A DNA stretch of 64,000 nucleotides, taken from assembly GCF_004551525.1 (NCBI RefSeq), contig NZ_SATR01000003.1, forward strand, positions 178,952-242,951, given 5' to 3'. Source of the DNA: Vibrio ouci (GTDB lineage: Bacteria > Pseudomonadota > Gammaproteobacteria > Enterobacterales > Vibrionaceae). The translations under genes were made by a program, and so were the position numbers. The notes under the pieces were generated by a model, which did no database searches, was not told the origin of the DNA, and worked only from the letters and a program-made list of their open reading frames with translations. Positions 8,544 through 18,908 of the stretch are shown one piece after another. Position 1 is the first letter of the stretch. Every line of letters begins with the position of its first letter.

Positions 8544-9533
8544 TTATGCCGAAACCACCAAACTTTCATAGTAGGCAGGTAGAGCTTCTTCCAACCAGAA
8601 ACGCGGCTTTATTGCACTGCCAGTGACAAAGCCAACGTGGCCACCTTGGTCAAATAAGCGATAGTCGATGTTCTCAGGCAACACGTACTTCGGGATCACG
8701 GCATCCGTCATAAATGGATCGTCTTTGGCGTGAATGATCTGGGTCGGCAAAGTGATCTCTTTAAGGCGATGAATCCCTGAGCATTGATGGTAGTAATCTT
8801 CGGCATCTTTAAAACCGTGCAGTGGCGCGGTGATCAAGTCATCAAACTCGTACAGCTTTGTGACTCGCTTGATGTTGTGATAATTGAGGCCAAGCTCCCC
8901 TTTGAGGAGGTGGTGCTTTTGTAGCGCGTTCTTTTTCAACGAAGAGAGCAGGTAGCTCTTATAGAGCTTAGAAAATCCTTGCTCGATACGTTCAGAACAC
9001 GCAGAGAGATCCAATGGAGCAGAGACGATGGTGGCCGCATCAATCAGTGGGTTATCACGATATTTAGCTAGGTAGTTAGCCAACATATTACCGCCAAGCG
9101 AGATGCCGACAGCGACCTTGGTTTGGTTAGGAAATAGAGAGTCAAGGTGCTCAAGGAAAAAGCGTGCGTCTTCGACTTCACCAGAGTGGTAGGCCCGAGC
9201 CAGTTTGTTGGGTTTACCACTACAGCCGCGAAAATGCATCATGACTGATAGCCAACCTTGTTTAGCAAAGGCATCCATCAAACCATTGGCATACGGACTG
9301 TAAAAGCAGCCCTCCAAGCCGTGAAACAGGATAAAAATCGGCTTATCAATTTTGGCCTGCTCACCATTGGTTTGAGCGACGTCTTCACTCCAAGCAATAT
9401 CGAGAAAATCCCCATCAGGCGTATCAAGTGTTTGCCACACAGGTTCAAATAGCGCTTTCTTACGAATAAAACGCGGTGCAAGGGTTTGTAAGTGTGGATT
9501 GGTTAGTCCTTTAGCCGCAACAAATTGAGTCAT
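8544..9533 (-). CDS. yheT: Alpha/beta-hydrolase YheT (AB-hydrolase 4 family)
   Basis: 329 residues, the length of E. coli YheT (about 340). The fold is marked by F-H-G-L-E-G (oxyanion region, about residue 70), the nucleophile elbow G-I-S-L-G-G-N with S145, a likely acid in H-A-K-D-D-P, and the histidine in Q-G-G-H-V-G-F near residue 300. Family members are esterases or hydrolases of short acyl substrates; the physiological substrate is not known. It follows the TIGR02444 gene after 23 bases and has an AGGA before the ATG. Confidence 0.9.
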   Translation of the reverse strand: MTQFVAAKGLTNPHLQTLAPRFIRKKALFEPVWQTLDTPDGDFLDIAWSEDVAQTNGEQAKIDKPIFILFHGLEGCFYSPYANGLMDAFAKQGWLSVMMHFRGCSGKPNKLARAYHSGEVEDARFFLEHLDSLFPNQTKVAVGISLGGNMLANYLAKYRDNPLIDAATIVSAPLDLSACSERIEQGFSKLYKSYLLSSLKKNALQKHHLLKGELGLNYHNIKRVTKLYEFDDLITAPLHGFKDAEDYYHQCSGIHRLKEITLPTQIIHAKDDPFMTDAVIPKYVLPENIDYRLFDQGGHVGFVTGSAIKPRFWLEEALPAYYESLVVSA

Positions 9534-9556
9534 AACAGTCCTAAGGTCGGTAGAGC

Positions 9557-10036
9557 TTATAGATTGGCGATATTATTGATAGGTTCTGCAAAGGCCGAGT
9601 AGAGCTGCTCACCGCCGAGTTGGCGACAATAGCGCAATACCAGTGGTTCGCAATGGTTCTTTTCAAGGTGAATACTGTTGATGCAGTCAACCAGATCAGA
9701 TTGCTGCTGTTTTTCCAATTGCAGTTCGAATTGGAGTGACTCGCGATAGAGCGTATCGGGCAGGTGGAGTTTGAGTTTACGCCTTAATTCACGATAACTG
9801 AGCAGTAACGCTTCAGAGCGACCTAAACACTCTTCAACGCGGTGCCAGTCTTGTTCTCTGAAACAGATCTGCTGCTCATCAAGCCATTTGAGCAGCAGCA
9901 GTAAGTTAACGTTGCCTTTAAATTGGTTCTGAAGATTCAAGCACGCCTCTTTGACCTCTCGCACGCTGTAGTACTGCAAACTGAATTGCCATAAGCGTTC
10001 AAGGGTTAAAGAAATTTCGACGTGCTTTGAACTCAT
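9557..10036 (-). CDS. TIGR02444 (DUF2390) family protein
   Basis: 159 residues, cytosolic and strongly helical, with the W-x-F-S-L-x-Y-Y and L-L-L-W/K-L-D patterns I associate with TIGR02444/DUF2390. No enzymatic motif is visible and the function is unknown. Its ATG overlaps the yheS stop by four bases (ATGA, 10033-10036), so the two are translationally coupled. E. coli lacks this gene at the same locus. The name is from memory of the family, not a search. Confidence 0.75.
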   Translation of the reverse strand: MSSKHVEISLTLERLWQFSLQYYSVREVKEACLNLQNQFKGNVNLLLLLKWLDEQQICFREQDWHRVEECLGRSEALLLSYRELRRKLKLHLPDTLYRESLQFELQLEKQQQSDLVDCINSIHLEKNHCEPLVLRYCRQLGGEQLYSAFAEPINNIANL

Positions 10037-11955
10037 AGGCTATTGAACTCCTGTTCCATCTGTTCTAGTTCTTCTTGGAGAGACATCCACTCCATTTCGA
10101 CATCTTCAAGTTCACTTTTGCTGTTAGCCTGAACAGCGAGTACTTGATTAAGTTTAGCTTTATTTTCGGCTTCATAAAGGCTGTTGTCAGACAATTGCGT
10201 TTCCGCTTCAGCTAATGCTGTGCCTAACTTATCCATTTTTGCTTCCAAGTTTGTCAGCTTTTTGCGAATTGGCGCGGTCAGTTTACGGAACTCAGCTTCA
10301 CGACGTTTTTGGTCTTTTTTCGCTGCGGCGCTGTTCTCACTATTCTTCTCTGGTTGTTGTGCTTGTGCTTCTCGACGCTCTGCTTTTTGTTGTTCAGTCA
10401 GCCATTTATAGTAATCATTCAAATCACCATCAAACGGAGCAACTTGGCGGTCATGGACAAGGTAGAGGTCATCGGTTGTGGCACGCAGTAGGTAACGGTC
10501 GTGCGATACAATCACCATTGCACCTTCGAAGGTTTGTAGCGCCATAGTCAGGGCTTGACGCATATCGAGGTCAAGGTGGTTGGTTGGCTCATCGAGCAGC
10601 AATAGGTTAGGTTTTTGCCACACGATCAAAGCAAGCACTAGGCGAGCTTTCTCACCACCAGAGAACGGAGCGACTTTCTCTAGCGCTTTATCACCTTGGA
10701 AGCCAAAGCTGCCTAAGTAGTTGCGCAGCTCAAGTTCATTCTTATCTGGGGCGATCTGCATCATATGCTGCAGCGGCGTCTCTTCTGGGTGGAGAGTTTC
10801 GAGCTGATGCTGAGCAAAGTAGCCAATCTTGACGCCTTGAGAGTAGGTTAGGTCACCACCTTGAGGATTAAGCTCACGTGATAGCAGTTTAATCAGCGTC
10901 GACTTACCCGCACCATTACGGCCAAGCAGACCAATACGGCTACCCGGTACCAAGTTTAGGCGAATCTTCTCTAGGATAAGGTTGTCACCATAACCAGCCG
11001 ATACTTCATCCATCATAATGATAGGGTTAGGTAGGGCGTCAGGATCGCGGAATTGAAAACTAAACGGGTTATCCAATTGCGCAGGTAAAACCTTTTCCAT
11101 GCGCTCTAACGCTTTAATACGGCTTTGCGCTTGGCGCGCTTTGGAGGCTTTATAGCGGAAACGGTCAATGTAGCTTTGCATGTGCGACATCTGTTTCTGC
11201 TGCTTCTCAAACTGAGCTTGTTGCAAGATGAGCTTTTGTGCACGCTGATCTTCAAACGACGAGTAGTTACCCGTGTATTCATGCAGTTGTTGATTCTCTA
11301 CATGAATCACTCGGCCAACAATTGGGTCAAGGAAGTCTCGGTCGTGCGAGATAAGAACCAAGGTGCCAGGGTAGTTTTGTAGCCAGCGCTCTAACCACAT
11401 TACCGCATCAAGGTCCAAGTGGTTGGTTGGCTCATCGAGTAGCAAAAGATCAGAGCGGCAAAGCAGCGCTTGAGCTAGGTTAAGACGCATACGCCAACCA
11501 CCAGAAAACTGGGTTAGGCTCCAACTCATTTGCTCTTGGTTAAAGCCTAAACCGTCGAGTAACTCGGCCGCGCGAGCACGAATGCTGTAGCCGCCAATGG
11601 TTTCAATCTTACCGTGGATCTCGGCGACTAAGGTGCCGTTATCTTTTTGTTCGGCATCGGCTAAATCTGACTCTAGGCGACGGTATTCACGGTCACCATC
11701 AATGACATACTCAATTGCACTGCGCTCTAAAGCTGGGGTCTCCTGAGCGACCCACGCCATCTCCCAATGAGCGGGTTTGCTAAAATTACCAGCATCAATA
11801 GAAAGTTCGTCTTTAATCAGGGCGAATAGAGTGGATTTGCCACAACCGTTCTTACCCACAAGGCCGACTTTATCGCCAGGGTGAATGGTTGCAGAGGCTT
11901 GTTCAAGCAGTGGTTTGCCACCGCGTAGAAGCTGAATGCCAGAGAAGGTAATCAT
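10033..11955 (-). CDS. yheS: ABC-F family ATPase YheS
   Basis: A 640-residue soluble ABC-F protein with two ATP-binding cassettes and no membrane segments. The first cassette has Walker A G-K-N-G-C-G-K-S-T near residue 35 and signature F-S-G-G-W. The second has G-R-N-G-A-G-K-S-T near residue 345 and signature F-S-G-G-E-K-A-R. Both Walker B motifs read L-L-L-D-E-P-T-N-H-L-D. A linker rich in K/Q/R separates them, and a charged coiled-coil-like C-terminal tail runs from about residue 530. ABC-F proteins bind ribosomes and act on translation. It is divergent from kefG. Confidence 0.93.
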   Translation of the reverse strand: MITFSGIQLLRGGKPLLEQASATIHPGDKVGLVGKNGCGKSTLFALIKDELSIDAGNFSKPAHWEMAWVAQETPALERSAIEYVIDGDREYRRLESDLADAEQKDNGTLVAEIHGKIETIGGYSIRARAAELLDGLGFNQEQMSWSLTQFSGGWRMRLNLAQALLCRSDLLLLDEPTNHLDLDAVMWLERWLQNYPGTLVLISHDRDFLDPIVGRVIHVENQQLHEYTGNYSSFEDQRAQKLILQQAQFEKQQKQMSHMQSYIDRFRYKASKARQAQSRIKALERMEKVLPAQLDNPFSFQFRDPDALPNPIIMMDEVSAGYGDNLILEKIRLNLVPGSRIGLLGRNGAGKSTLIKLLSRELNPQGGDLTYSQGVKIGYFAQHQLETLHPEETPLQHMMQIAPDKNELELRNYLGSFGFQGDKALEKVAPFSGGEKARLVLALIVWQKPNLLLLDEPTNHLDLDMRQALTMALQTFEGAMVIVSHDRYLLRATTDDLYLVHDRQVAPFDGDLNDYYKWLTEQQKAERREAQAQQPEKNSENSAAAKKDQKRREAEFRKLTAPIRKKLTNLEAKMDKLGTALAEAETQLSDNSLYEAENKAKLNQVLAVQANSKSELEDVEMEWMSLQEELEQMEQEFNSL

Positions 11956-12095
11956 AATCTTGTGCTTTGTCTTTGCTCGTATTGCGTCGAATAGTAGGTT
12001 ACTTGACTAGCTATGTCGATCGTTGCGTTATTGTGGCTAACAACGTATAACAAACTGATAACGATAAATTACAATAAATACAGTCATCTTCGGCT

Positions 12096-12698
12096 ATGAA
12101 TAATATAAGGATTGCTGTCCAAGGAATGCAGAATTTACCTTCCGATATACCTAAGGTATTGGTGATTTACGCACACCCAGAATCGCGAGAGTCTGTTGCC
12201 AACCAAATGATGCTTAAGAAAGTGGAATCTCTTGAGCATGTCACTGTGCATGATCTTTATGCTCATTATCCTGACTTCTTTATTGATGTCAGCGCGGAGC
12301 ATAAGTTGCTCAATGAGCATGATGTGATCGTCTTTCACCATCCTCTTTATATGTACTCTTGCCCTGCGTTACTAAAAGAGTGGATGGATCGAGTACTTGG
12401 TAAAGGCTTTGCTTTTGGTAATGGTGAAGCACTAAAAGGCAAGTATTGGCGCAGTGTGATCACTACCGGAGGCAAAGAAGAGGCCTTTGGTCGGGGGGGC
12501 TATAACCGCTATCCACTTTCACAGATTTTACAGCCGTTCGAGTTAACTGCAGCGTTATGTCAGATGCATTGGATTGAACCGCTAGTGCTTTACTGGGCAC
12601 GTAATGTTTCTGAAATGGAGCGCTATCAACACGCTGAGCAGTATCGTCAATGGCTCAATGACCCACTAGTGGCTTATTCGGAACAAGTAGGAGGGTAG
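12096..12698 (+). CDS. kefG: Glutathione-regulated K+ efflux ancillary protein KefG
   Basis: A flavodoxin-like quinone-oxidoreductase-fold protein that binds FMN and is needed for full KefB activity. The sequence [25 protein letters not shown] and [14 protein letters not shown] is that of KefG. The start is uncertain: ATG at 12096 gives 200 residues, ATG at 12126 gives 190, nearer the 184 of E. coli; neither has a well-placed Shine-Dalgarno. Its stop is one base from the kefB ATG, so the pair is co-translated. Confidence 0.9.
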   Translation: MNNIRIAVQGMQNLPSDIPKVLVIYAHPESRESVANQMMLKKVESLEHVTVHDLYAHYPDFFIDVSAEHKLLNEHDVIVFHHPLYMYSCPALLKEWMDRVLGKGFAFGNGEALKGKYWRSVITTGGKEEAFGRGGYNRYPLSQILQPFELTAALCQMHWIEPLVLYWARNVSEMERYQHAEQYRQWLNDPLVAYSEQVGG

Positions 12699-12699
12699 C

Positions 12700-14496
12700 A
12701 TGGCATTAGAAAATGATTTTCTTCAAAGCAGTGCGATTTTCTTAACCGCTGCGGTGGTTGCCGTCCCTTTGGCGCAAAGAATGGGCTTGGGCTCAGTATT
12801 GGGCTATCTACTCGCCGGGATCGCGATTGGTCCTTGGGGCTTAGGCTTGATAAGCGATGTTGATGCTATTCTTCACTTCGCTGAGTTCGGCGTGGTGTTA
12901 CTGCTGTTTTTAATTGGTCTCGAACTGAACCCAAAAAAACTGCTGCAAATGAAAGGGCCGATACTCGGACTGGGTGGTGCGCAGGTTGTAGTCACTACCT
13001 TAGTGCTTGCAAGTGTTGCGTATTTTGCTGGTACTTCATGGCAAACCAGTTTAGTGATCGGCATGGGCTTAGCACTCTCTTCTACTGCGATTGCGCTGCG
13101 CGTGATTGAAGAGCAAGGGCTTGGTGGCAAAGAGGCCGGACAGTCAGGATTTGCGGTATTGCTCTTCCAAGATATCGCCGTGATCCCTATGTTGGCTCTG
13201 CTGCCTATTTTGGCGGGCAACACCGCTGGTGATTGGCTAGATGCTCTTTGGATGCTAGCAGGTGTTGGCGGCTTGTTAGTAGGTGGCCACTTCCTATTGC
13301 GACCTCTATTTCGTTATGTGGTGCTTAGTGGTGTCCGTGAGCTATTTACGGTTGCCGCGTTACTGTTGGTGATTGGTATCGCCTTGATGATGAAGCAGCT
13401 TGGGCTTTCTATGGCACTGGGTACCTTCCTTGCTGGGGTGCTGCTGGCGGAAAGTGAATATCGTCATGAGTTAGAAATTGCTATCGAGCCGTTTAAAGGC
13501 TTGCTGCTGGGCTTGTTCTTTATTGCGGTCGGGATGGCGGTCAATCTTGGCCTCTTAGCACTTGAACCTCTGGCAGTGCTTTCTGCGGTAATTGGGCTTG
13601 TGATCGTCAAGGGGATGATTCTTTACCTACTGGCTCGATTGGCCGGTAGCCGCGCTAAGTCGCGCAGTAAAATGGCGGCGATTTTAAGCCAAGGTGGTGA
13701 GTTCGCTTTTGTTATCTTTACCGCTGCAGCGAGTGAAGGACTTCTTAACCAATCACAAACCGCTTTCTTACTGGTTGTAGTGAGTCTGTCTATGGTTACG
13801 ACCCCCTTGCTTTTAATGGCACAAAGCAAATGGTATGCGCGAGGGCTGAATGCGGAAACGGCTGCTGAGCTGAAGTCAGACATCGTCAACAAACAGCCAC
13901 GCGTTATCATCGCCGGCTTTGGCCGCTTTGGTCAGATTATTGGCCGCCTCATGTATGCCAATAAAATCAAAGTTACGGTATTGGAAAGTGATGCCAGCCA
14001 AATCCAACTGCTTCGTAAATATGGTTATAAAGTCTTTTACGGTGATGCGACCCAGGTGGACTTATTGCGCGCTGCAGGTGCAGATAAAGCCGAAGCGATG
14101 ATCATCTGTACCGATTCACCAGACGAAATCATGCAGATTATCGAGTTATGTAAGACTAACTTCCCTAATCTTAAGCTGCTGGCGCGTGCCCGCAGTCGTG
14201 TTGAAGCGTACCAATTGCTTAGCCACGGTGTAGAAAGCTATTCACGTGAGACCTTCCTAGGCGCTCTAGACTTAGGTCGTCAGGCCTTGATTGATCTAGG
14301 TATGCACCCATATCAAGCAAAGCGAGCGGAAGCGCATTTTAGAAAGCTCGATAATGCTATGCTCAAAGAGTTGTTACCTCAGCATAACGATGACAAACAA
14401 TTGGCCCAAAGAGCCAAAGAAGCCCGTAAAGAACTGGAAGAGATTTTTGGTCGTGAAATGGAAAGTGACCAACAAGCGAAGAACTTCTGGGAATAG
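12700..14496 (+). CDS. kefB: Glutathione-regulated K+/H+ antiporter KefB
   Basis: A 598-residue CPA2 antiporter. Residues 1-380 hold about 12 membrane segments with the Na+/H+ exchanger fold, including F-L-I-G-L-E-L and L-L-F-Q-D-I-A-V-I-P. An RCK/TrkA-N domain begins near residue 400 (R-V-I-I-A-G-F-G-R-F-G, first glycine G406), the regulatory module that senses glutathione adducts. On electrophile stress it releases K+ and acidifies the cytosol. A strong AGGAGGG within the end of kefG drives its translation. Confidence 0.95.
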   Translation: MALENDFLQSSAIFLTAAVVAVPLAQRMGLGSVLGYLLAGIAIGPWGLGLISDVDAILHFAEFGVVLLLFLIGLELNPKKLLQMKGPILGLGGAQVVVTTLVLASVAYFAGTSWQTSLVIGMGLALSSTAIALRVIEEQGLGGKEAGQSGFAVLLFQDIAVIPMLALLPILAGNTAGDWLDALWMLAGVGGLLVGGHFLLRPLFRYVVLSGVRELFTVAALLLVIGIALMMKQLGLSMALGTFLAGVLLAESEYRHELEIAIEPFKGLLLGLFFIAVGMAVNLGLLALEPLAVLSAVIGLVIVKGMILYLLARLAGSRAKSRSKMAAILSQGGEFAFVIFTAAASEGLLNQSQTAFLLVVVSLSMVTTPLLLMAQSKWYARGLNAETAAELKSDIVNKQPRVIIAGFGRFGQIIGRLMYANKIKVTVLESDASQIQLLRKYGYKVFYGDATQVDLLRAAGADKAEAMIICTDSPDEIMQIIELCKTNFPNLKLLARARSRVEAYQLLSHGVESYSRETFLGALDLGRQALIDLGMHPYQAKRAEAHFRKLDNAMLKELLPQHNDDKQLAQRAKEARKELEEIFGREMESDQQAKNFWE

Positions 14497-14513
14497 ACTA
14501 GTGAAATAAACAG

Positions 14514-14708
14514 ATGAAAAAACGATTTATCGCAGGCGCCAGCTGCCCTAAGTGTGCTCAGCAAGACACGCTACGCTGGTGGATAGAGAACAATATTGAG
14601 TTAGTAGAGTGTGTTGAATGTGGTCACCAAGACCAACGTACACCAGAATCTGTGGAGACCGCTGAACACAGTGGACAAGAAATGATCGGTATTTTTAAAC
14701 CAGATTGA
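14514..14708 (+). CDS. yheV: Zinc-ribbon protein YheV
   Basis: A 64-residue YheV-family protein. C-P-K-C near residues 11-14 and C-V-E-C-G near residues 33-37 form a four-cysteine zinc ribbon, and it ends in I-G-I-F-K-P-D as the E. coli protein ends in I-G-I-F-H-P-D. The function is unknown. It lies 17 bases after kefB and upstream of slyD, as in E. coli, so it is probably read from the kef transcript. Confidence 0.88.
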   Translation: MKKRFIAGASCPKCAQQDTLRWWIENNIELVECVECGHQDQRTPESVETAEHSGQEMIGIFKPD

Positions 14709-14757
14709 TTGAGTTTCTCTAAATCATCCCCATAATAACCGACGTAGAAAGTTTACA

Positions 14758-14786
14758 GACCGTTGTGAATGCAACGGTCCTTTATT
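14758..14786 (+). other. Hairpin between yheV and slyD
   Basis: GACCGTTG (14758-14765) and CAACGGTC (14772-14779) form a perfect 8-bp stem with a six-base loop, followed by CTTTATT. It may be a weak terminator of kefGB-yheV or a leader hairpin 22 bases before the slyD ATG. Confidence 0.5.
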
Positions 14787-14801
14787 CTCCTTGGAGTAAA
14801 T

Positions 14802-15383
14802 ATGAAAATTGAAAAGAACGTAGTAGTAAGTCTTGCTTACCAAGTAAAACTAGAAGACGGTGTGGTTGTTGACCAATCAACAACTGATGCGCCTCTAGAT
14901 TACCTACACGGCAACAACAACCTAATCACTGGTCTTGAAACAGCACTAGAAGGTAAGGAAGCGGGCGCTAAGTTCTCGGTAACGGTTTCTCCAGAAGAAG
15001 CGTACGGCGAGCACAACGACGCACTTGTTCAACGTGTTCCTGCTAACGTGTTCCAAGGTGTTGAAGAGATCGAAGTAGGTATGCGCTTCCTTGCGGATAC
15101 TGATCAAGGTCCAATCCCTGTTGAAGTTACAGAAGTTGATGGCGACGAAGTTGTTGTTGATGGTAACCACATGCTTGCTGGTCAAACTCTGACATTTGAT
15201 GTTGAAGTTGTAGCACTACGTGAAGCAACAGCAGAAGAGATCGAGCACGGTCACGTACACCAAGCTGGTGGCTGTGGTCATGATCACGACCACGAAGGCG
15301 GTTGTTGTGGTGGCGAAGGCCACGACCACGGTGAAGAGAAGAAAGACGGCTGCTGCGGTGGCGGTAGCTGCGGTTCTCACTAA
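14802..15383 (+). CDS. slyD: FKBP-type peptidyl-prolyl isomerase and metallochaperone SlyD
   Basis: 193 residues (E. coli 196). Residues 1-70 and 130-145 form the FKBP isomerase domain with the inserted chaperone flap between. The last 45 residues are a metal-binding tail rich in His and Cys, with repeated C-C-G-G and H-D-H blocks, which supplies nickel to hydrogenase in E. coli. The ATG at 14802 follows TTGGAG; an upstream in-frame start at 14769 would add 11 unfamiliar residues and overlap the hairpin. A strong terminator follows. Confidence 0.96.
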   Translation: MKIEKNVVVSLAYQVKLEDGVVVDQSTTDAPLDYLHGNNNLITGLETALEGKEAGAKFSVTVSPEEAYGEHNDALVQRVPANVFQGVEEIEVGMRFLADTDQGPIPVEVTEVDGDEVVVDGNHMLAGQTLTFDVEVVALREATAEEIEHGHVHQAGGCGHDHDHEGGCCGGEGHDHGEEKKDGCCGGGSCGSH

Positions 15384-15408
15384 TCCGTTAGCTGATAGCT
15401 AAAATATT

Positions 15409-15445
15409 AAAAGGCGTTTCCCGCTGTACGGGAAACGCCTTTTTT
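15409..15445 (+). terminator. Terminator of slyD
   Basis: A perfect 13-bp stem, AAGGCGTTTCCCG (15411-15423) and its complement (15429-15441), with loop CTGTA, runs into a T tract. Confidence 0.9.
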
Positions 15446-15492
15446 GTTATTTAAATGTATATAGGGTCAGTGATACAGATGGAGACCAATCA

Positions 15493-16434
15493 ATGAGCCA
15501 ACCATTCTCAATCGCCATTCATGGCGGAGCCGGAACCATTCTACGAGAGCAAATGAGTGATGAACTCAAGGCGTCAATCTTAGCCGACCTTGAAGCTTCG
15601 GTTCGTGCTGGGCATAGCATTCTAGCTCAGTCAGGTGACGCGCTGGATGCGGTTGTTGCTGCGGTTAAGGTGCTGGAAGACTCGCCGAACTTTAACGCCG
15701 GTAAAGGCTCTGTGTTGACCCACAAAGAGATGGTCGAAATGGATGCTTCGGTCATGCATGGTAAAGAGCTAGATGCTGGCGCTGTTGCCGGCGTTCGTCA
15801 TATCAAGAACCCGATTGAGCTAGCACGTGATGTGATGAACAAGAGTAATCACGTACTACTGATTGGTGAAGGCGCTGAAGAGTTTGCGTTTGAGCAAGGC
15901 TATCAGTTTACCGAGCAAGATTACTTCTTTACTGACCGACGTTATGACCAACTGCTGTCGATGAAAGAGAAAGGGCTGTTCGCATTATCAGAGTCTAAAT
16001 ACCCCGATGATAAGAAGTACGGCACAGTTGGTGCGGTGGCATTAGACCAACAGGGCAACCTTGCTGCCGCGACCAGTACTGGTGGCGTGACCAACAAGAA
16101 GTATGGCCGAGTCGGGGACTCGTCGATCATTGGCGCGGGTACCTATGCCGAAAATGGTAATGTTGCCGTTTCAACCACGGGGATGGGCGAGTACTTTATT
16201 CGAAAAACTGTCGCGGTTGATGTTGCAGCTCGAATGCGTTACCTAAAAGAAGATGTCCACACCGCGAGTGAAACCGTCATTCAAGGTGAACTGAAACAGA
16301 TGGGCGGCGAAGGCGGGCTTATTGCCGTTGATGGTCAGGGTGAGCTTCATTTTGCGATGAATAGTTCGGGAATGTACCGTGCTGGTATCGACATTCACGG
16401 AAAATTCAGTGTTAAGATATATGCTGATGAGTAA
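15493..16434 (+). CDS. iaaA: Isoaspartyl peptidase / L-asparaginase (Ntn hydrolase)
   Basis: A 313-residue plant-type asparaginase that autocleaves before a threonine to form the active N-terminal nucleophile. The cleavage motif K-Y-G-T-V-G-A-V places the nucleophile at T178. The N-terminal H-G-G-A-G and the second-subunit G-D-S-S-I-I-G-A-G and S-T-T-G-M-G-E are conserved. It removes isoaspartyl dipeptides and asparagine, probably in the cytosol since no signal peptide is visible. A GGAG precedes the ATG. It stands alone between slyD and purA. The symbol follows E. coli. Confidence 0.9.
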   Translation: MSQPFSIAIHGGAGTILREQMSDELKASILADLEASVRAGHSILAQSGDALDAVVAAVKVLEDSPNFNAGKGSVLTHKEMVEMDASVMHGKELDAGAVAGVRHIKNPIELARDVMNKSNHVLLIGEGAEEFAFEQGYQFTEQDYFFTDRRYDQLLSMKEKGLFALSESKYPDDKKYGTVGAVALDQQGNLAAATSTGGVTNKKYGRVGDSSIIGAGTYAENGNVAVSTTGMGEYFIRKTVAVDVAARMRYLKEDVHTASETVIQGELKQMGGEGGLIAVDGQGELHFAMNSSGMYRAGIDIHGKFSVKIYADE

Positions 16435-16546
16435 CGTGAAGGCGGCATAACCTTCCATGGCTGAGACTAACTAGCTGATTTGTTTCGGTGTTAATTTTTG
16501 CCTAAATGGATTTCCACCATATTACGTCTGCATGATTAAAAAATGA

Positions 16547-16575
16547 CTGCAAGAAATGTGATTCAGTGCTAGAAT
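16547..16575 (+). promoter_or_regulatory. Candidate purA promoter
   Basis: TAGAAT at 16570-16575 is preceded by TGC (extended -10) and, 17 bases upstream, by CTGCAA (16547-16552). Transcription would begin near 16582. I see no convincing PurR box. Confidence 0.5.
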
Positions 16576-16585
16576 CCATTTTTAA

Positions 16586-17923
<1,338 letters not shown>

Positions 17924-17944
17924 TCTCTGATTGTTCAGACAGTT

Positions 17945-17977
17945 AAAAAAGCCAGCGTTTATCGCTGGCTTTTTTTT
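17945..17977 (+). terminator. Terminator of purA
   Basis: GCCAGCG (17951-17957) and CGCTGGC (17963-17969) with a five-base loop, followed by eight T; an A run upstream extends the stem. Confidence 0.9.
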
Positions 17978-18042
17978 GAGCTTTTTTTCTTGCGATCTTA
18001 GGCGCTTACGGCAACAATTTGCCAACAGGCGGCAATTTTGAT

Positions 18043-18069
18043 TAAAGAGTTATCAATGCTTGCCGATAC
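18043..18069 (+). promoter_or_regulatory. Sigma-28 (FliA) promoter of motX
   Basis: TAAA at 18043-18046, 15 bases, then GCCGATAC at 18062-18069. This equals the flagellar sigma-28 consensus TAAA-N15-GCCGATAA except for the last base. It lies about 100 bases upstream of motX, whose expression in polar-flagellated Vibrio depends on the flagellar cascade. Confidence 0.85.
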
Positions 18070-18167
18070 AGGTATCAAGCTTGCCGCATTAAGTGGCGAA
18101 TAACTCACTGACTGTCAAATGAGTCTATTTGGTGGCAGAGAAGAAATCGAAGTAAAGAGTGCAGAAA

Positions 18168-18806
18168 ATGAAGCTAAGGAAATTAGTGGCTTCGATGGTA
18201 TTAGCGTTGAGCGCATCGGTTGTTCAGGCGAATGATTCGCCGGATATTGGTGAGCCCATACCTATTTATACCGAAGCTGAACTAATTAAACTGATTAATA
18301 ACAACCAACATTTGGAACGAGTCAAGGCTGATAGCTGTCAGCTAGTTGAAGATATCGTTGCGCGTGCCACTCGCATTAGCTTACCTGCGTATGAATTTTT
18401 GTATGGTGACATGCTAGCATGGGGCGTGTGTGTGGAGCAGGATGTTGAGCTTGGCCTTTACTATATGGAAAACGCCGCTCATCAAGGTTTACCTGCCGCA
18501 CTAGAACAGATTGGTCGTTATTACTCTCGTGGTACCATCGTCCAGCAAGACAAAGAACGTGCGATTCCCTACCTGCGTGAAGCAGCGGCTATGGGCAACT
18601 TGAATGCGCGTATTCATCTTGCTGAGTTATTACTGCGTGACTATGGTAGTCCGCTTGATTACGAAGATGCCTATCGCTGGTTATACAATTCGGTCACCGC
18701 TGACCAAAGAACCCACAAACGTATCAGTGTCTTGAGGCAAGGGCTAGAGAGGCGAATGCCACAGAACATTATCGCCCGAGCTAAAAAGCGCGATACTTTC
18801 TGGTAA
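18168..18806 (+). CDS. motX: Sodium-driven flagellar motor protein MotX
   Basis: A 212-residue exported protein with signal peptide (positive start, hydrophobic core, V-Q-A near residue 21). Sel1/TPR-like helical repeats occur near residues 75-180 (Y-Y-M-E-N-A-A-H-Q-G, A-A-M-G-N-L-N-A-R). MotX with MotY forms the T ring that holds the PomAB stators of the Na+-driven polar flagellum. Length, the motif R-V-K-A-D-x-C-Q-L-V and the position between purA and rnr agree with Vibrio motX. The ATG at 18168 is preferred over a GTG three codons earlier. A sigma-28 promoter precedes it. Confidence 0.9.
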   Translation: MKLRKLVASMVLALSASVVQANDSPDIGEPIPIYTEAELIKLINNNQHLERVKADSCQLVEDIVARATRISLPAYEFLYGDMLAWGVCVEQDVELGLYYMENAAHQGLPAALEQIGRYYSRGTIVQQDKERAIPYLREAAAMGNLNARIHLAELLLRDYGSPLDYEDAYRWLYNSVTADQRTHKRISVLRQGLERRMPQNIIARAKKRDTFW

Positions 18807-18866
18807 ACATATAGACTATCGAAAGCAACAGACTTCCTGCACTCAGTCGGTTGCACTAGAAACAAA

Positions 18867-18898
18867 AATGCCCAGCACTTGCTGGGCATTATCATTTT
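18867..18898. terminator. Bidirectional terminator between motX and the amidohydrolase gene
   Basis: A perfect 10-bp stem AATGCCCAGC / GCTGGGCATT with tetraloop ACTT, A run before and T-rich sequence after, between two converging genes. Confidence 0.88.
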
Positions 18899-18908
18899 TG
18901 GGATGTGA

